IMG/VR virus record: IMGVR_UViG_3300021185_003522
Location: 61,234-125,233 of that record
From: a virus
Reading direction: 5' to 3' (one strand)
DNA length: 64,000 bases
The position numbers were made by a program, and so were the translations under genes. Below are positions 53,427 through 59,920 of this stretch, in pieces (within the stretch, counting starts at the first letter, position 1; every line of letters starts with the position of its first letter). The notes below the pieces were generated by a model. It saw only the letters and a list, made by a program, of their open reading frames with translations, was not told the origin of the DNA and ran no database searches.

Positions 53427-54784
53427 TAATTATCAGCCTGCGGTTTAAGTATCTTACTAAGCGGCTGTCTCTCATCGATCTGGCCACGATCTTCTGTGTT
53501 GGTTTTATTAGTATTGTTTACAAAACTACTACGTTGTGTCTGTGAATCAACGTTACCATAATTTGCAACTGCTTTTTCTTTATCACCTGGTGTCAAATTA
53601 GTCCTCACATCGTCTTCGTACTTAACCCATCGCGAGCCGCTGTAGCGAAAAAGTCTATTTGGGTAATAGTCTAATCTCAGTGCAAAGTCACCTTCTTGTG
53701 CGCCTTGTGGGAAACTTGTGCCTGGTGTAACCGGCAAACCGTTTGGGGCGATGCCATCGCCAGTTAGATATCCTAGTGTGTAACCATTTGCTCTTGGACT
53801 TTGTGGTTGCCCATCAACATCAACGTTAGTTGTGTCGACTGTTATTCCTGTGTTGTCAACGGTATAACTGTTTGGATCTGCCGGTTTTCCATCTTCGTTG
53901 GTTGGTACAATGTAAAATTTTACACTATCATAACCACTATAAGGTACTTCATATTCTGCTTGTGTAAGAATAGCATCGTTTATTTCTCTATCCTTAACCA
54001 CAGTAGCAAAGGTTTCTTGTTCCGTTAGAGGTGTAAATTCTTCCCACTTGGTGGTATCAGTAATTTCAACACCAGGGTCTACATCATCTATAGCCTTGTA
54101 GTATGTGTCTCCACTTAATACTATACTGCCTTTTGGATAGTAGTTTCCATTGTCCCAAATGTTTTTCTCTTCAAACGGCTTTTTAAGTATGTCATAATAC
54201 TCTTGAGCACTTACAAGTGGTGTTGCTTTTACACGCCACAAGTGCGGTAACCAAGTTTGTGAAAATCCTTCACTGGCAAAAGCCGCATCTTGTATTACGT
54301 AGTATTTTGGTATAGCACGTGCAATGCCACTGTCCAATGGATTGTAATCTTTTAGGTTTGGAAGCTCTAATACATCACCACTCATAAGTTTACGACCAAG
54401 TGTGTCAATCATAAAGTTATAGTGAAACGTAATAAAAAGTGTATCGTTGTTTAGGAACAAACCAAATTGGCTTAGGTCAAAATCTATGTCTTGTGCATTG
54501 TATACACCACGCATTTGGTATACATCATCGTCATACTTGCGATCTCTGTTTTCTAATAGAAATAAATCTTCAATAAACAGTGGAGACTCGCTGGAATAAG
54601 CAGGCTGTGTGGCATCTTGTGTACCGCCGCTTACACTTGAGCTATCATCACCATGTGGTGTTGGTCCGAGATATTTGTGAATAAACATATCAACACCGCC
54701 AACCTGGTACATTTCCATAACAGTGCGGTCAATAAATTTGTAATCGTTTTGTCGATTAGGGCGATATAAACTAAGTCTAGGCAT
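53426..54784 (-). CDS. gp14: Neck protein gp14-like
   Basis: A 452-residue neck protein candidate. The segment IEDLFLLENRDRKYDDDVYQMRGVY, then IDFDLSQFGLFLNNDTLFITFHYN and IDTLGRKLMSGDVLELPNLKDY, is the signature of the gp14 family in marine T4-like phages, and the N-terminal GGVDMFIHKYLGP fits too. T4 gp14 has 256 residues, so the C-terminal region (from ~240, with GDGIAPNGLPVTPG) is additional. It sits before gp15 but apart from gp13, which is on the other strand 2.4 kb away. A late promoter and AAGGA ribosome site precede it. Confidence 0.8.
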   Translation of the reverse strand: MPRLSLYRPNRQNDYKFIDRTVMEMYQVGGVDMFIHKYLGPTPHGDDSSSVSGGTQDATQPAYSSESPLFIEDLFLLENRDRKYDDDVYQMRGVYNAQDIDFDLSQFGLFLNNDTLFITFHYNFMIDTLGRKLMSGDVLELPNLKDYNPLDSGIARAIPKYYVIQDAAFASEGFSQTWLPHLWRVKATPLVSAQEYYDILKKPFEEKNIWDNGNYYPKGSIVLSGDTYYKAIDDVDPGVEITDTTKWEEFTPLTEQETFATVVKDREINDAILTQAEYEVPYSGYDSVKFYIVPTNEDGKPADPNSYTVDNTGITVDTTNVDVDGQPQSPRANGYTLGYLTGDGIAPNGLPVTPGTSFPQGAQEGDFALRLDYYPNRLFRYSGSRWVKYEDDVRTNLTPGDKEKAVANYGNVDSQTQRSSFVNNTNKTNTEDRGQIDERQPLSKILKPQADN

Positions 54785-54803
54785 ACAGTATTCCTTCTTA
54801 CTG

Positions 54804-54811
54804 TATTTATG
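54804..54811 (-). promoter_or_regulatory. Late promoter motif before gp14
   Basis: Minus-strand CATAAATA 19 bases upstream of the gp14 ATG, just after the stop of the preceding small gene. Confidence 0.75.
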
Positions 54812-54814
54812 GAC

Positions 54815-55114
54815 TTAGATAGCGACCTTAACTGGATCGTTGCCAGTGATAACTGTCATCTTCTTACAAATACCACTTACATCTTCTAGTGTTAAAAAGC
54901 CTTTTACAGTATCGCCCTGTGCGGTTATTCCTGGAAGTTCGACACCGTGACCACTATTATCACTTACCATGATTTCAAACAAGCCTTGCTTACCACCATA
55001 ACTTCCTTCGTGCTTTACAATGCTCAGATTGTACTTTTTATAATCAAGTACAAGTTGGATGCCTTTATGGTATTTGCTTACATCAAACTGCAAACCTAAT
55101 AATGATTCATTCAT
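54815..55114 (-). CDS. Small unknown protein (99 aa)
   Basis: Unknown function, 99 residues, acidic and basic patches alternate. It reads as a small beta-rich domain (LVLDYKKYNLSIVKHEGSYGGKQGLFEIMV, VELPGITAQGDTVKGFL, MTVITGNDPVKVAI). No metal site, membrane segment or signal is visible. Its start overlaps the stop of the small gene upstream (ATGA), making it the last of a four-gene leftward cluster that begins at 55698 behind a sigma70-like promoter. Early expression is inferred from that promoter. Confidence 0.68.
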   Translation of the reverse strand: MNESLLGLQFDVSKYHKGIQLVLDYKKYNLSIVKHEGSYGGKQGLFEIMVSDNSGHGVELPGITAQGDTVKGFLTLEDVSGICKKMTVITGNDPVKVAI

Positions 55115-55323
55115 TGTTTTGCCTTCATGGTTTCTAATTTGGTAATAAATTGCATCATGTTTGCAATCATTTTATCACTTGCAGTTTGTTGTTCGATGCC
55201 AGCAGGTATACACACTGCTTCTATATCGACACTTTTAAGTGCATCTACTGCGGTAAGACATGTTGTCTTATCTGCATAAGTCATTGGATTGGCCAACACC
55301 ATTGTGACTAACATAAATTTCAT
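55111..55323 (-). CDS. Small secreted-type protein (70 aa)
   Basis: 70 residues. The first ~17 residues (MKFMLVTMVLANPMTYA) look like a short signal peptide, with a possible cleavage after AxA-like TYA, leaving a ~53-residue protein. Two Cys (CLTAV... and ...AVCIP) could form a disulfide in the periplasm. Its ATG overlaps the stop of the 54-residue gene upstream (ATGA). Role unknown; export of a small phage protein could concern the envelope or lysis, but nothing here shows it. Confidence 0.65.
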   Translation of the reverse strand: MKFMLVTMVLANPMTYADKTTCLTAVDALKSVDIEAVCIPAGIEQQTASDKMIANMMQFITKLETMKAKQ

Positions 55324-55484
55324 TTTTCAGTTCCTCCGTTTAAAAAACAGTTCATTCTACGTAGCAGATACATTGCATTCTGAGTCCAATATTCTCTACC
55401 CCATGTGCCATCAGCACAAAATTCTGCGGCTTGCCAGCAGTTGTCTATACGACGTTCGTATAGTTCTATTTTTTTATGATCCAT
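55320..55484 (-). CDS. 54-aa protein, overlapping both neighbours
   Basis: A 54-residue gene starting at an ATG with GGAG eight bases upstream: MDHKKIELYERRIDNCWQAA, then EFCADGTWGREYWTQNAMYLLRR, ending NGGTEK. It overlaps the gene upstream by 11 bases and the next one by four (ATGA), which supports real translation. The amphipathic helix with two Cys and aromatic WGREYW has no named match. Function unknown. Confidence 0.72.
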   Translation of the reverse strand: MDHKKIELYERRIDNCWQAAEFCADGTWGREYWTQNAMYLLRRMNCFLNGGTEK

Positions 55485-55698
55485 ATTTTAACTCCATTTC
55501 ATCCTTGTAACACTCAACAAAGTTGTAGATAGTTTTTACTAGTTTGATATTATTAACTGAAGCACTTGCTTGAGTATAGTCCATCATAGTAAGTAACTCT
55601 GCTTCTGCACTACTAACACTATCGTGCTTGCCAGTTTCATATTCTACATTAACACTATCTTCTTTTACTATTCCAGTAATTTGTATTTTCTTCTTCAT
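55474..55698 (-). CDS. Small unknown protein (74 aa), head of leftward cluster
   Basis: 74 residues from the ATG at 55698 (MKKKIQITGIVKEDSVNVEY); the frame is open to 55866 but this ATG has AAGGA and a sigma70-like promoter upstream, so it is preferred. It is a mixed alpha/beta protein with an acidic helix (SVSSAEAELLTMMDYTQAS) and C-terminal YNFVECYKDEMELKYGS. No family recognised. It leads a four-gene overlapping set expected to be transcribed early. Confidence 0.75.
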   Translation of the reverse strand: MKKKIQITGIVKEDSVNVEYETGKHDSVSSAEAELLTMMDYTQASASVNNIKLVKTIYNFVECYKDEMELKYGS

Positions 55699-55729
55699 AT
55701 ACTGTTCCTTTTTTTCTAACTGTATATAC

Positions 55730-55757
55730 ATAATAACACAGTTAGAGTATAAGTCAA
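55730..55757 (-). promoter_or_regulatory. Sigma70-like promoter for the small leftward cluster
   Basis: On the minus strand TTGACT (55752-55757), a 16-base spacer and TATTAT (55730-55735), 32 bases before the ATG at 55698. Confidence 0.75.
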
Positions 55758-55801
55758 CCTTTTTATTTGAAAAGAATAACAAAAGTCTTGCAACTTTTTG
55801 G

Positions 55802-55829
55802 TTGACACACACTATATACATGTTATACT
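55802..55829 (+). promoter_or_regulatory. Sigma70-like promoter before the 420-aa gene
   Basis: A perfect TTGACA (55802-55807), a 16-base spacer and TATACT (55824-55829), 30 bases before the ATG at 55860. It lies back to back with the leftward early promoter, 44 bases apart. Confidence 0.82.
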
Positions 55830-55859
55830 CTTTGTAACAGTTAGATATAGGAGCGGAAT

Positions 55860-57122
55860 ATGGCAAAAGGCAAAAACTTATTAAAGCCAGGCACTCGTAA
55901 GAAAAAGCCAGTAATTAGAAAGCAACGCAGTAAAGCACAAGACCCTGATTGGTCAACGGCATTGCAAATGAGCGGACAAGCCTATCATAAACACAAGATG
56001 GTTTCAGTTGATTGGTATTACCAAGAACGTAAACCTATAGAACTGTTTCCTGATTTACTTGCATGGATGAAAGAAAATCAGTATAGCAAAGACGATATTG
56101 CTACTATGAAACGTCATGGACACAACGGAATGGTGTATGCAAGTATCTATGCAAGGTGTTTGAGACAAGGAATGCCGGATATACATCCTGAACACAATGC
56201 ACACTGGCAAACACTAGCAGGCACTGTTGGCGATGTACAACCAACCACAGATTATGTGAAGAAGAGTGTCAAAGAAGCAATGGCAAGAACTATGCCAGCA
56301 CCAAAGTTAGTAGTGGATAACACAAAGCCAGCAGTTGCACGTAAGACTATACAGGAAAACATGCGTGATAAGACCATGGATATCGAAGGTGCAGTGCATG
56401 AACTAGTTGATCAGTTTATGGCAAACGACTGTAAGGACCCTGACAAGTACAGTCTTATGAAATTGCTACGTGATGAAGGATGTCCTCCACAAACAATAGA
56501 TATTATTGCTGATCCACTTAAGGCACAACTAAGTGAGATAAATGAGTTGATGAATCCGCCTAGTAAAAAAGAACAGGCTAAAATGTCAGAACAAGAACTT
56601 GATATGATAGCACAACTTGAAGAAGGATATAGCTACTTAGGCAAACTACAGATACGTGCAATGCAAAAGTTTCTTGAACGTGCAGTTGCTGAGTGTGCAA
56701 GTTATGTCCAGGTTAAGAAAGCAGACAGGGCGCCACGTGTAGCAAAACAAAAGACACCTGCACAGTTAGTTCGTAAGTTTAAGTATCTAAAGAAGTTTGA
56801 AGAACTGGGACTTGTGAGTGTTAGTGCAGAGAAGATGGTGCATGGTACAGAAGCCTGGCTTTATAATACAAAAACACGTAAGTTGATCTATATAGTTGCT
56901 GATGAAACTATAAAAACATACAGCATAAAGAGTAACAGTGTAATTGGTTTTGATCCAAACAAAAGTGTACAAAAAACACTGCGTAAACCTGTAGAACAAA
57001 TTAAAGAACTAATGAAAGGCGGCAAGCCTAACAATAGAAAACAGTTCGCCGGGATTAAAGCAACTGAAATAAAGTATAACGGTCGCGGCAATGAACACGT
57101 AGTAATACTCAAGGCTTGGTAA
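55860..57122 (+). CDS. Unknown early protein (420 aa), basic N-terminus
   Basis: 420 residues, no named family recognised. The first 30 residues are strongly basic (KGKNLLKPGTRKKKPVIRKQRSK), which suggests nucleic-acid contact. The rest is helical and charged, with YIRGH-free but orderly segments: RKPIELFPDLLAWMKENQYSKDDIATMKRHG, LVDQFMANDCKDPDKYSLMKLLRDEG, and a C-terminal lobe GTEAWLYNTKTRKLIYIVADETIKTYSIK. It has a strong sigma70-like promoter and an AGGAG ribosome site, so it is probably made early, and it stands apart from any structural operon. A role in replication or takeover is possible. Confidence 0.78.
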   Translation: MAKGKNLLKPGTRKKKPVIRKQRSKAQDPDWSTALQMSGQAYHKHKMVSVDWYYQERKPIELFPDLLAWMKENQYSKDDIATMKRHGHNGMVYASIYARCLRQGMPDIHPEHNAHWQTLAGTVGDVQPTTDYVKKSVKEAMARTMPAPKLVVDNTKPAVARKTIQENMRDKTMDIEGAVHELVDQFMANDCKDPDKYSLMKLLRDEGCPPQTIDIIADPLKAQLSEINELMNPPSKKEQAKMSEQELDMIAQLEEGYSYLGKLQIRAMQKFLERAVAECASYVQVKKADRAPRVAKQKTPAQLVRKFKYLKKFEELGLVSVSAEKMVHGTEAWLYNTKTRKLIYIVADETIKTYSIKSNSVIGFDPNKSVQKTLRKPVEQIKELMKGGKPNNRKQFAGIKATEIKYNGRGNEHVVILKAW

Positions 57123-57126
57123 TTTA

Positions 57127-57134
57127 CATAAATA
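57127..57134 (+). promoter_or_regulatory. Late promoter motif before gp13
   Basis: CATAAATA 18 bases before the gp13 ATG at 57153. Confidence 0.72.
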
Positions 57135-57152
57135 CTGTCATAGGATGGTATT

Positions 57153-57932
57153 ATGGCAGAAGCACAACAAACACTTGATCAAACATTAGAAACTAAGAAG
57201 CAAGAAACATTTGACTACGTTAAGTTGCAGTTAGGCGAAGGCATAATTGACACTGAACTTGATGCTAGTCATTATGAGGCAGCTTACCAAAGAACAATTG
57301 GTACTTATAGACAACGTGCAGAAAATGCTTTTGAAGAAAGCTATAACTTTCTAACTCTTGGCGATGGCAATAACATCTATACCTTGCCCAGAGAGATTAA
57401 AACTGTAAGACAAGTTTTTCGACGTACAATTGGCTTTAGCAACGGCGGAGAAGGACAAGCATTTGAACCTTTTAGTGCTGCCGCCTTAAACACATATCTT
57501 CTAAACGGAAATCAAATGGGCGGACTTGCGACATACGATTTCTATTCACAGTATGTAGAACTTACTGCTAAGATGTTTGGCGGATTTTTAAATTATAATT
57601 ACAATAGTGCAACCAATCAATTGACATTGATGCGTGATATTAAAGGCGAAGGGGAGACTGTCCTACTTTGGTGCTACAACTTACGTCCAGAAGTACAACT
57701 ACTCACAGACTTTTCTACAATGCAATGGATAAGAGATTATATGGTTGGTAACTGTAAACTGATTATTGGAGAAGCTAGAGAAAAGTTCGCAACAATTGCT
57801 GGACCACAAGGCGGAACTGCACTTAACGGTGCACAGATGAAAGCAGAAGGTAATGCTATCATGGATGCCAAAATTGAAGAACTTAAACTCTATGTTGACG
57901 GATCTCAACCATTAATGTGGGTAATTGGCTAA
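57153..57932 (+). CDS. gp13: Neck protein gp13
   Basis: A 259-residue neck protein of the gp13 family, which forms the ring that closes the filled head with gp14. Visible family elements: FDYVKLQLGEGIIDTELDASHYEAAYQRTIGTYRQRAENAFEES, then NNIYTLPREIKTVRQVFRR, and the closing DYMVGNCKLIIGEAREKF...LKLYVDGSQPLMWVIG. T4 gp13 has 309 residues. It is on the plus strand with a late promoter, away from gp14 and gp15. Its stop overlaps the ATG of the basic protein that follows. Confidence 0.87.
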   Translation: MAEAQQTLDQTLETKKQETFDYVKLQLGEGIIDTELDASHYEAAYQRTIGTYRQRAENAFEESYNFLTLGDGNNIYTLPREIKTVRQVFRRTIGFSNGGEGQAFEPFSAAALNTYLLNGNQMGGLATYDFYSQYVELTAKMFGGFLNYNYNSATNQLTLMRDIKGEGETVLLWCYNLRPEVQLLTDFSTMQWIRDYMVGNCKLIIGEAREKFATIAGPQGGTALNGAQMKAEGNAIMDAKIEELKLYVDGSQPLMWVIG

Positions 57933-58327
57933 TGCGTGTCGAAGAGTTTGTTACTAAACCTGAGATTGTCAACGAGCACGAAATGGTGTTCAGTAGATCG
58001 GGAAATAAATTAAAAACAAAATGGCGTTGTACTAGCGGTACAAGAAGAGGTCGTGTTGTTGGTAATGCCAAAGACTGTGATGCACCTATCGATCAACGTA
58101 AGCGAGCACAAATGAAAGTGACTCGCAAAACAAAAAGCAAAGTTGCCGCAAGAAAAGCAAAGAAGACCAAAAGAGTCAATCCAGCAAGTAGATTGCTTGG
58201 CATGCTGAACAAACTGCGTAAAGGCAGTGTTAGTTCAGGAGGCAAAGTTCAAAAAGCATACAAGCCACCAAAGACAAGCCTTAAAGGCACAGTTGGCACA
58301 AAGAAAACAGTCAAGACAAGAAAATAG
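57932..58327 (+). CDS. Small highly basic protein (131 aa)
   Basis: 131 residues with about 30% Lys/Arg. I use the ATG at 57932, which overlaps the gp13 stop (TAATG), rather than an in-frame GTG 15 bases earlier. The N-terminus (MRVEEFVTKPEIVNEHEMV) is acidic. The core WRCTSGTRRGRVVGNAKDC carries two Cys and a basic turn, followed by ARKAKKTKRVNPASRLLGMLNKL and a Lys-rich tail. It resembles conserved basic proteins next to gp13 in marine T4-like phages. DNA binding or packing inside the head is plausible; function is unproven. Confidence 0.72.
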   Translation: MRVEEFVTKPEIVNEHEMVFSRSGNKLKTKWRCTSGTRRGRVVGNAKDCDAPIDQRKRAQMKVTRKTKSKVAARKAKKTKRVNPASRLLGMLNKLRKGSVSSGGKVQKAYKPPKTSLKGTVGTKKTVKTRK

Positions 58328-58328
58328 G

Positions 58329-58356
58329 TTGACATAGTTTCATTTAGTGCTATAAT
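58329..58356 (+). promoter_or_regulatory. Sigma70-like promoter before DexA-like gene
   Basis: Perfect TTGACA (58329-58334), a 16-base spacer and perfect TATAAT (58351-58356). The ATG at 58363 is six bases after the -10 box, so the message is probably leaderless. Confidence 0.85.
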
Positions 58357-58362
58357 GATACT

Positions 58363-58884
58363 ATGGATATTATGATAGATATAGAAACTGTAGGTACTGG
58401 CCCTGACGCTTGTATTCTTACAATAGCGGCCCAAACCTTTGATCCACTTAGTATTGGTTACCAAAAACAAGATTACTATGCAAGAGTTGATGTAGACAGT
58501 CAACCTGACAGAGAAGTAGATGACTCAACTGTAGAATGGTGGGCAACACAACCACAAGAAGCACAGGATGAAGCATTTGGTGAAGAAGGTAGAATACCAC
58601 TAAAGCAAGCACTTGAGGAACTGAGCAAGTTGTGTTTCCATTGCAAACTAACTTGGGCTAATGGTACAACATTTGACATGGTTATACTTGAGAATGCATT
58701 CAAACAACTTGGATTACCTATACCGTGGCAATTTTGGAATGTAAGAGATGCACGTACGGTATATAGTTTGTATCCAGACTTGCCTAAGCCACGTGCAAGT
58801 CACCATGCACTAGAAGATTGTAGAAGACAAATTGATTTACTACAACAAACACTTAAACACCTAAGGGTAGCAGGACTTAAATGA
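58363..58884 (+). CDS. dexA: DEDD-family 3'-5' exonuclease, DexA-like
   Basis: 173 residues with all exonuclease motifs of the DEDDh type: D6/E8 in IDIETVG, a central ANGTTFDMVILE holding the second Asp, and C-terminal HHALEDCRRQ with the catalytic His and Asp. Enzymes of this kind, such as T4 DexA (exonuclease A, 227 residues) and RNase T, trim nucleic acid 3' ends. It is shorter than DexA. A perfect sigma70-like promoter with no leader drives it together with the dNMP kinase gene, whose ATG overlaps its stop. Confidence 0.88.
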   Translation: MDIMIDIETVGTGPDACILTIAAQTFDPLSIGYQKQDYYARVDVDSQPDREVDDSTVEWWATQPQEAQDEAFGEEGRIPLKQALEELSKLCFHCKLTWANGTTFDMVILENAFKQLGLPIPWQFWNVRDARTVYSLYPDLPKPRASHHALEDCRRQIDLLQQTLKHLRVAGLK

Positions 58885-59504
58885 TAGTTGGTATTTGCGG
58901 ACTTATAGGCAGCGGCAAAGGAACTGTTGCTGACATATTAGTAGAACAAGGGTTTACTAAAGTGAGTTTTGCTGACAAACTCAAAGATGGTGTTGCAACT
59001 ATTTTTGGTTGGGATAGATCATTGCTAGAAGGTGATACCGACGAAAGCAGATCATGGCGTGAACAATCAGATGATTTTTGGACACAAGAGACTGGTAGGA
59101 CTATAACACCAAGAATAGTATTGCAAGAATTTGGCACAGAGTGTATGCGTGATGGGTTTGACAACGGTGTATGGGTAAGTCTTCTAAAGAAACAAATGAT
59201 AGACAATCCTGGAAACTACGTTGTACCTGATGTGCGTTTTCGCAACGAACAAAACATGATACGTGACCTTGGCGGGAAAGTTTGGCAAGTAAAAAGAGGT
59301 AAGGACCCTGAATGGTTTCAGCGAGCAATATTAGATAATGCAAACTCAGATACAAGTAACTTAATGAGTGGCTTTGATGTTCACGAAAGCGAATACAAGT
59401 GGATAGATGTAAACAGTCGATTTGATTGTATTCTTTATAATAACAGTAGCCTCAATGATTTACAATCATTGGTCCTCAACAAGATCGCCGACCTTCCAAG
59501 GTAA
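58881..59504 (+). CDS. gp1: Deoxynucleoside monophosphate kinase
   Basis: A 207-residue P-loop kinase matching T4 gene 1, which phosphorylates dNMPs for phage DNA synthesis. The Walker A loop GLIGSGKGTVAD is at 7-18. Also present: KVSFADKLKDGVATIFGWDR, then TPRIVLQEFGTECMRDGFDNGVWV and VPDVRFRNEQ, the substrate and lid regions of this family. T4 gp1 has 241 residues. ATGA links it with the exonuclease, and its end overlaps the convergent HNH-type gene by 39 bases. Confidence 0.9.
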   Translation: MIVGICGLIGSGKGTVADILVEQGFTKVSFADKLKDGVATIFGWDRSLLEGDTDESRSWREQSDDFWTQETGRTITPRIVLQEFGTECMRDGFDNGVWVSLLKKQMIDNPGNYVVPDVRFRNEQNMIRDLGGKVWQVKRGKDPEWFQRAILDNANSDTSNLMSGFDVHESEYKWIDVNSRFDCILYNNSSLNDLQSLVLNKIADLPR

Positions 59505-59813
59505 GTCAAGCCTTACTATTTCCACACTGCAATTTAAACAGATACTTCTAAGATTCGCAAGATTGCTATTCTTTAAATTTCCATCAACATGATATACTAA
59601 TATTTGTGCTCCGCTTTTAGCAACAAATCCACAACGATCGCATAGTTTCTTTTTTTGATAACCTTCTAGTTGCCAACGCGGAACTGGAGCTTTGATTTGT
59701 CTATTTTTGCGTGTACAACTGTCACATCTACTTCGATAGTGTAATTTATCATTTTTAATATAATTTATTGCTACCAGACGGCGGTTACAAGCACTGCAAA
59801 TAGGTCTATCCAT
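59466..59813 (-). CDS. HNH-type zinc-ribbon endonuclease-like protein
   Basis: A 115-residue protein with two CXXC pairs (CSAC...CDSC near the N-terminus and CDRC...CLNC in the second half). The HNH-like core is YHVDGNLKNSNLANLRSICLNC, with the His and Asn positions of an HNH nuclease. Intervening WQLEGYQKKKLCDRC is typical of phage zinc proteins of this kind. A free-standing homing-type nuclease or a structural zinc protein are both possible. It sits between dNMP kinase and sheath genes, on the opposite strand, with its own late motif close before the ATG. Confidence 0.68.
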   Translation of the reverse strand: MDRPICSACNRRLVAINYIKNDKLHYRSRCDSCTRKNRQIKAPVPRWQLEGYQKKKLCDRCGFVAKSGAQILVYHVDGNLKNSNLANLRSICLNCSVEIVRLDLPWKVGDLVEDQ

Positions 59814-59818
59814 ACGGA

Positions 59819-59826
59819 TATTTATC
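59819..59826 (-). promoter_or_regulatory. Late promoter motif before HNH-type gene
   Basis: Minus-strand GATAAATA five bases before the ATG at 59813. The expected start falls on the ATG, implying a leaderless message. Confidence 0.6.
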
Positions 59827-59877
59827 TACACAAACCTTTGCAAAGGGCAGTCTACATCGCAATATTTGGAAGATTCT

Positions 59878-59885
59878 TATAAATA
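59878..59885 (+). promoter_or_regulatory. Late promoter motif (TATAAATA) before sheath gene
   Basis: Exact T4 consensus 35 bases before the gp18 ATG at 59921, with AAGGA between. Confidence 0.8.
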
Positions 59886-59920
59886 TCATTAAGAGATTAT
59901 ATTTTAAAGGAAGTGAAAAA

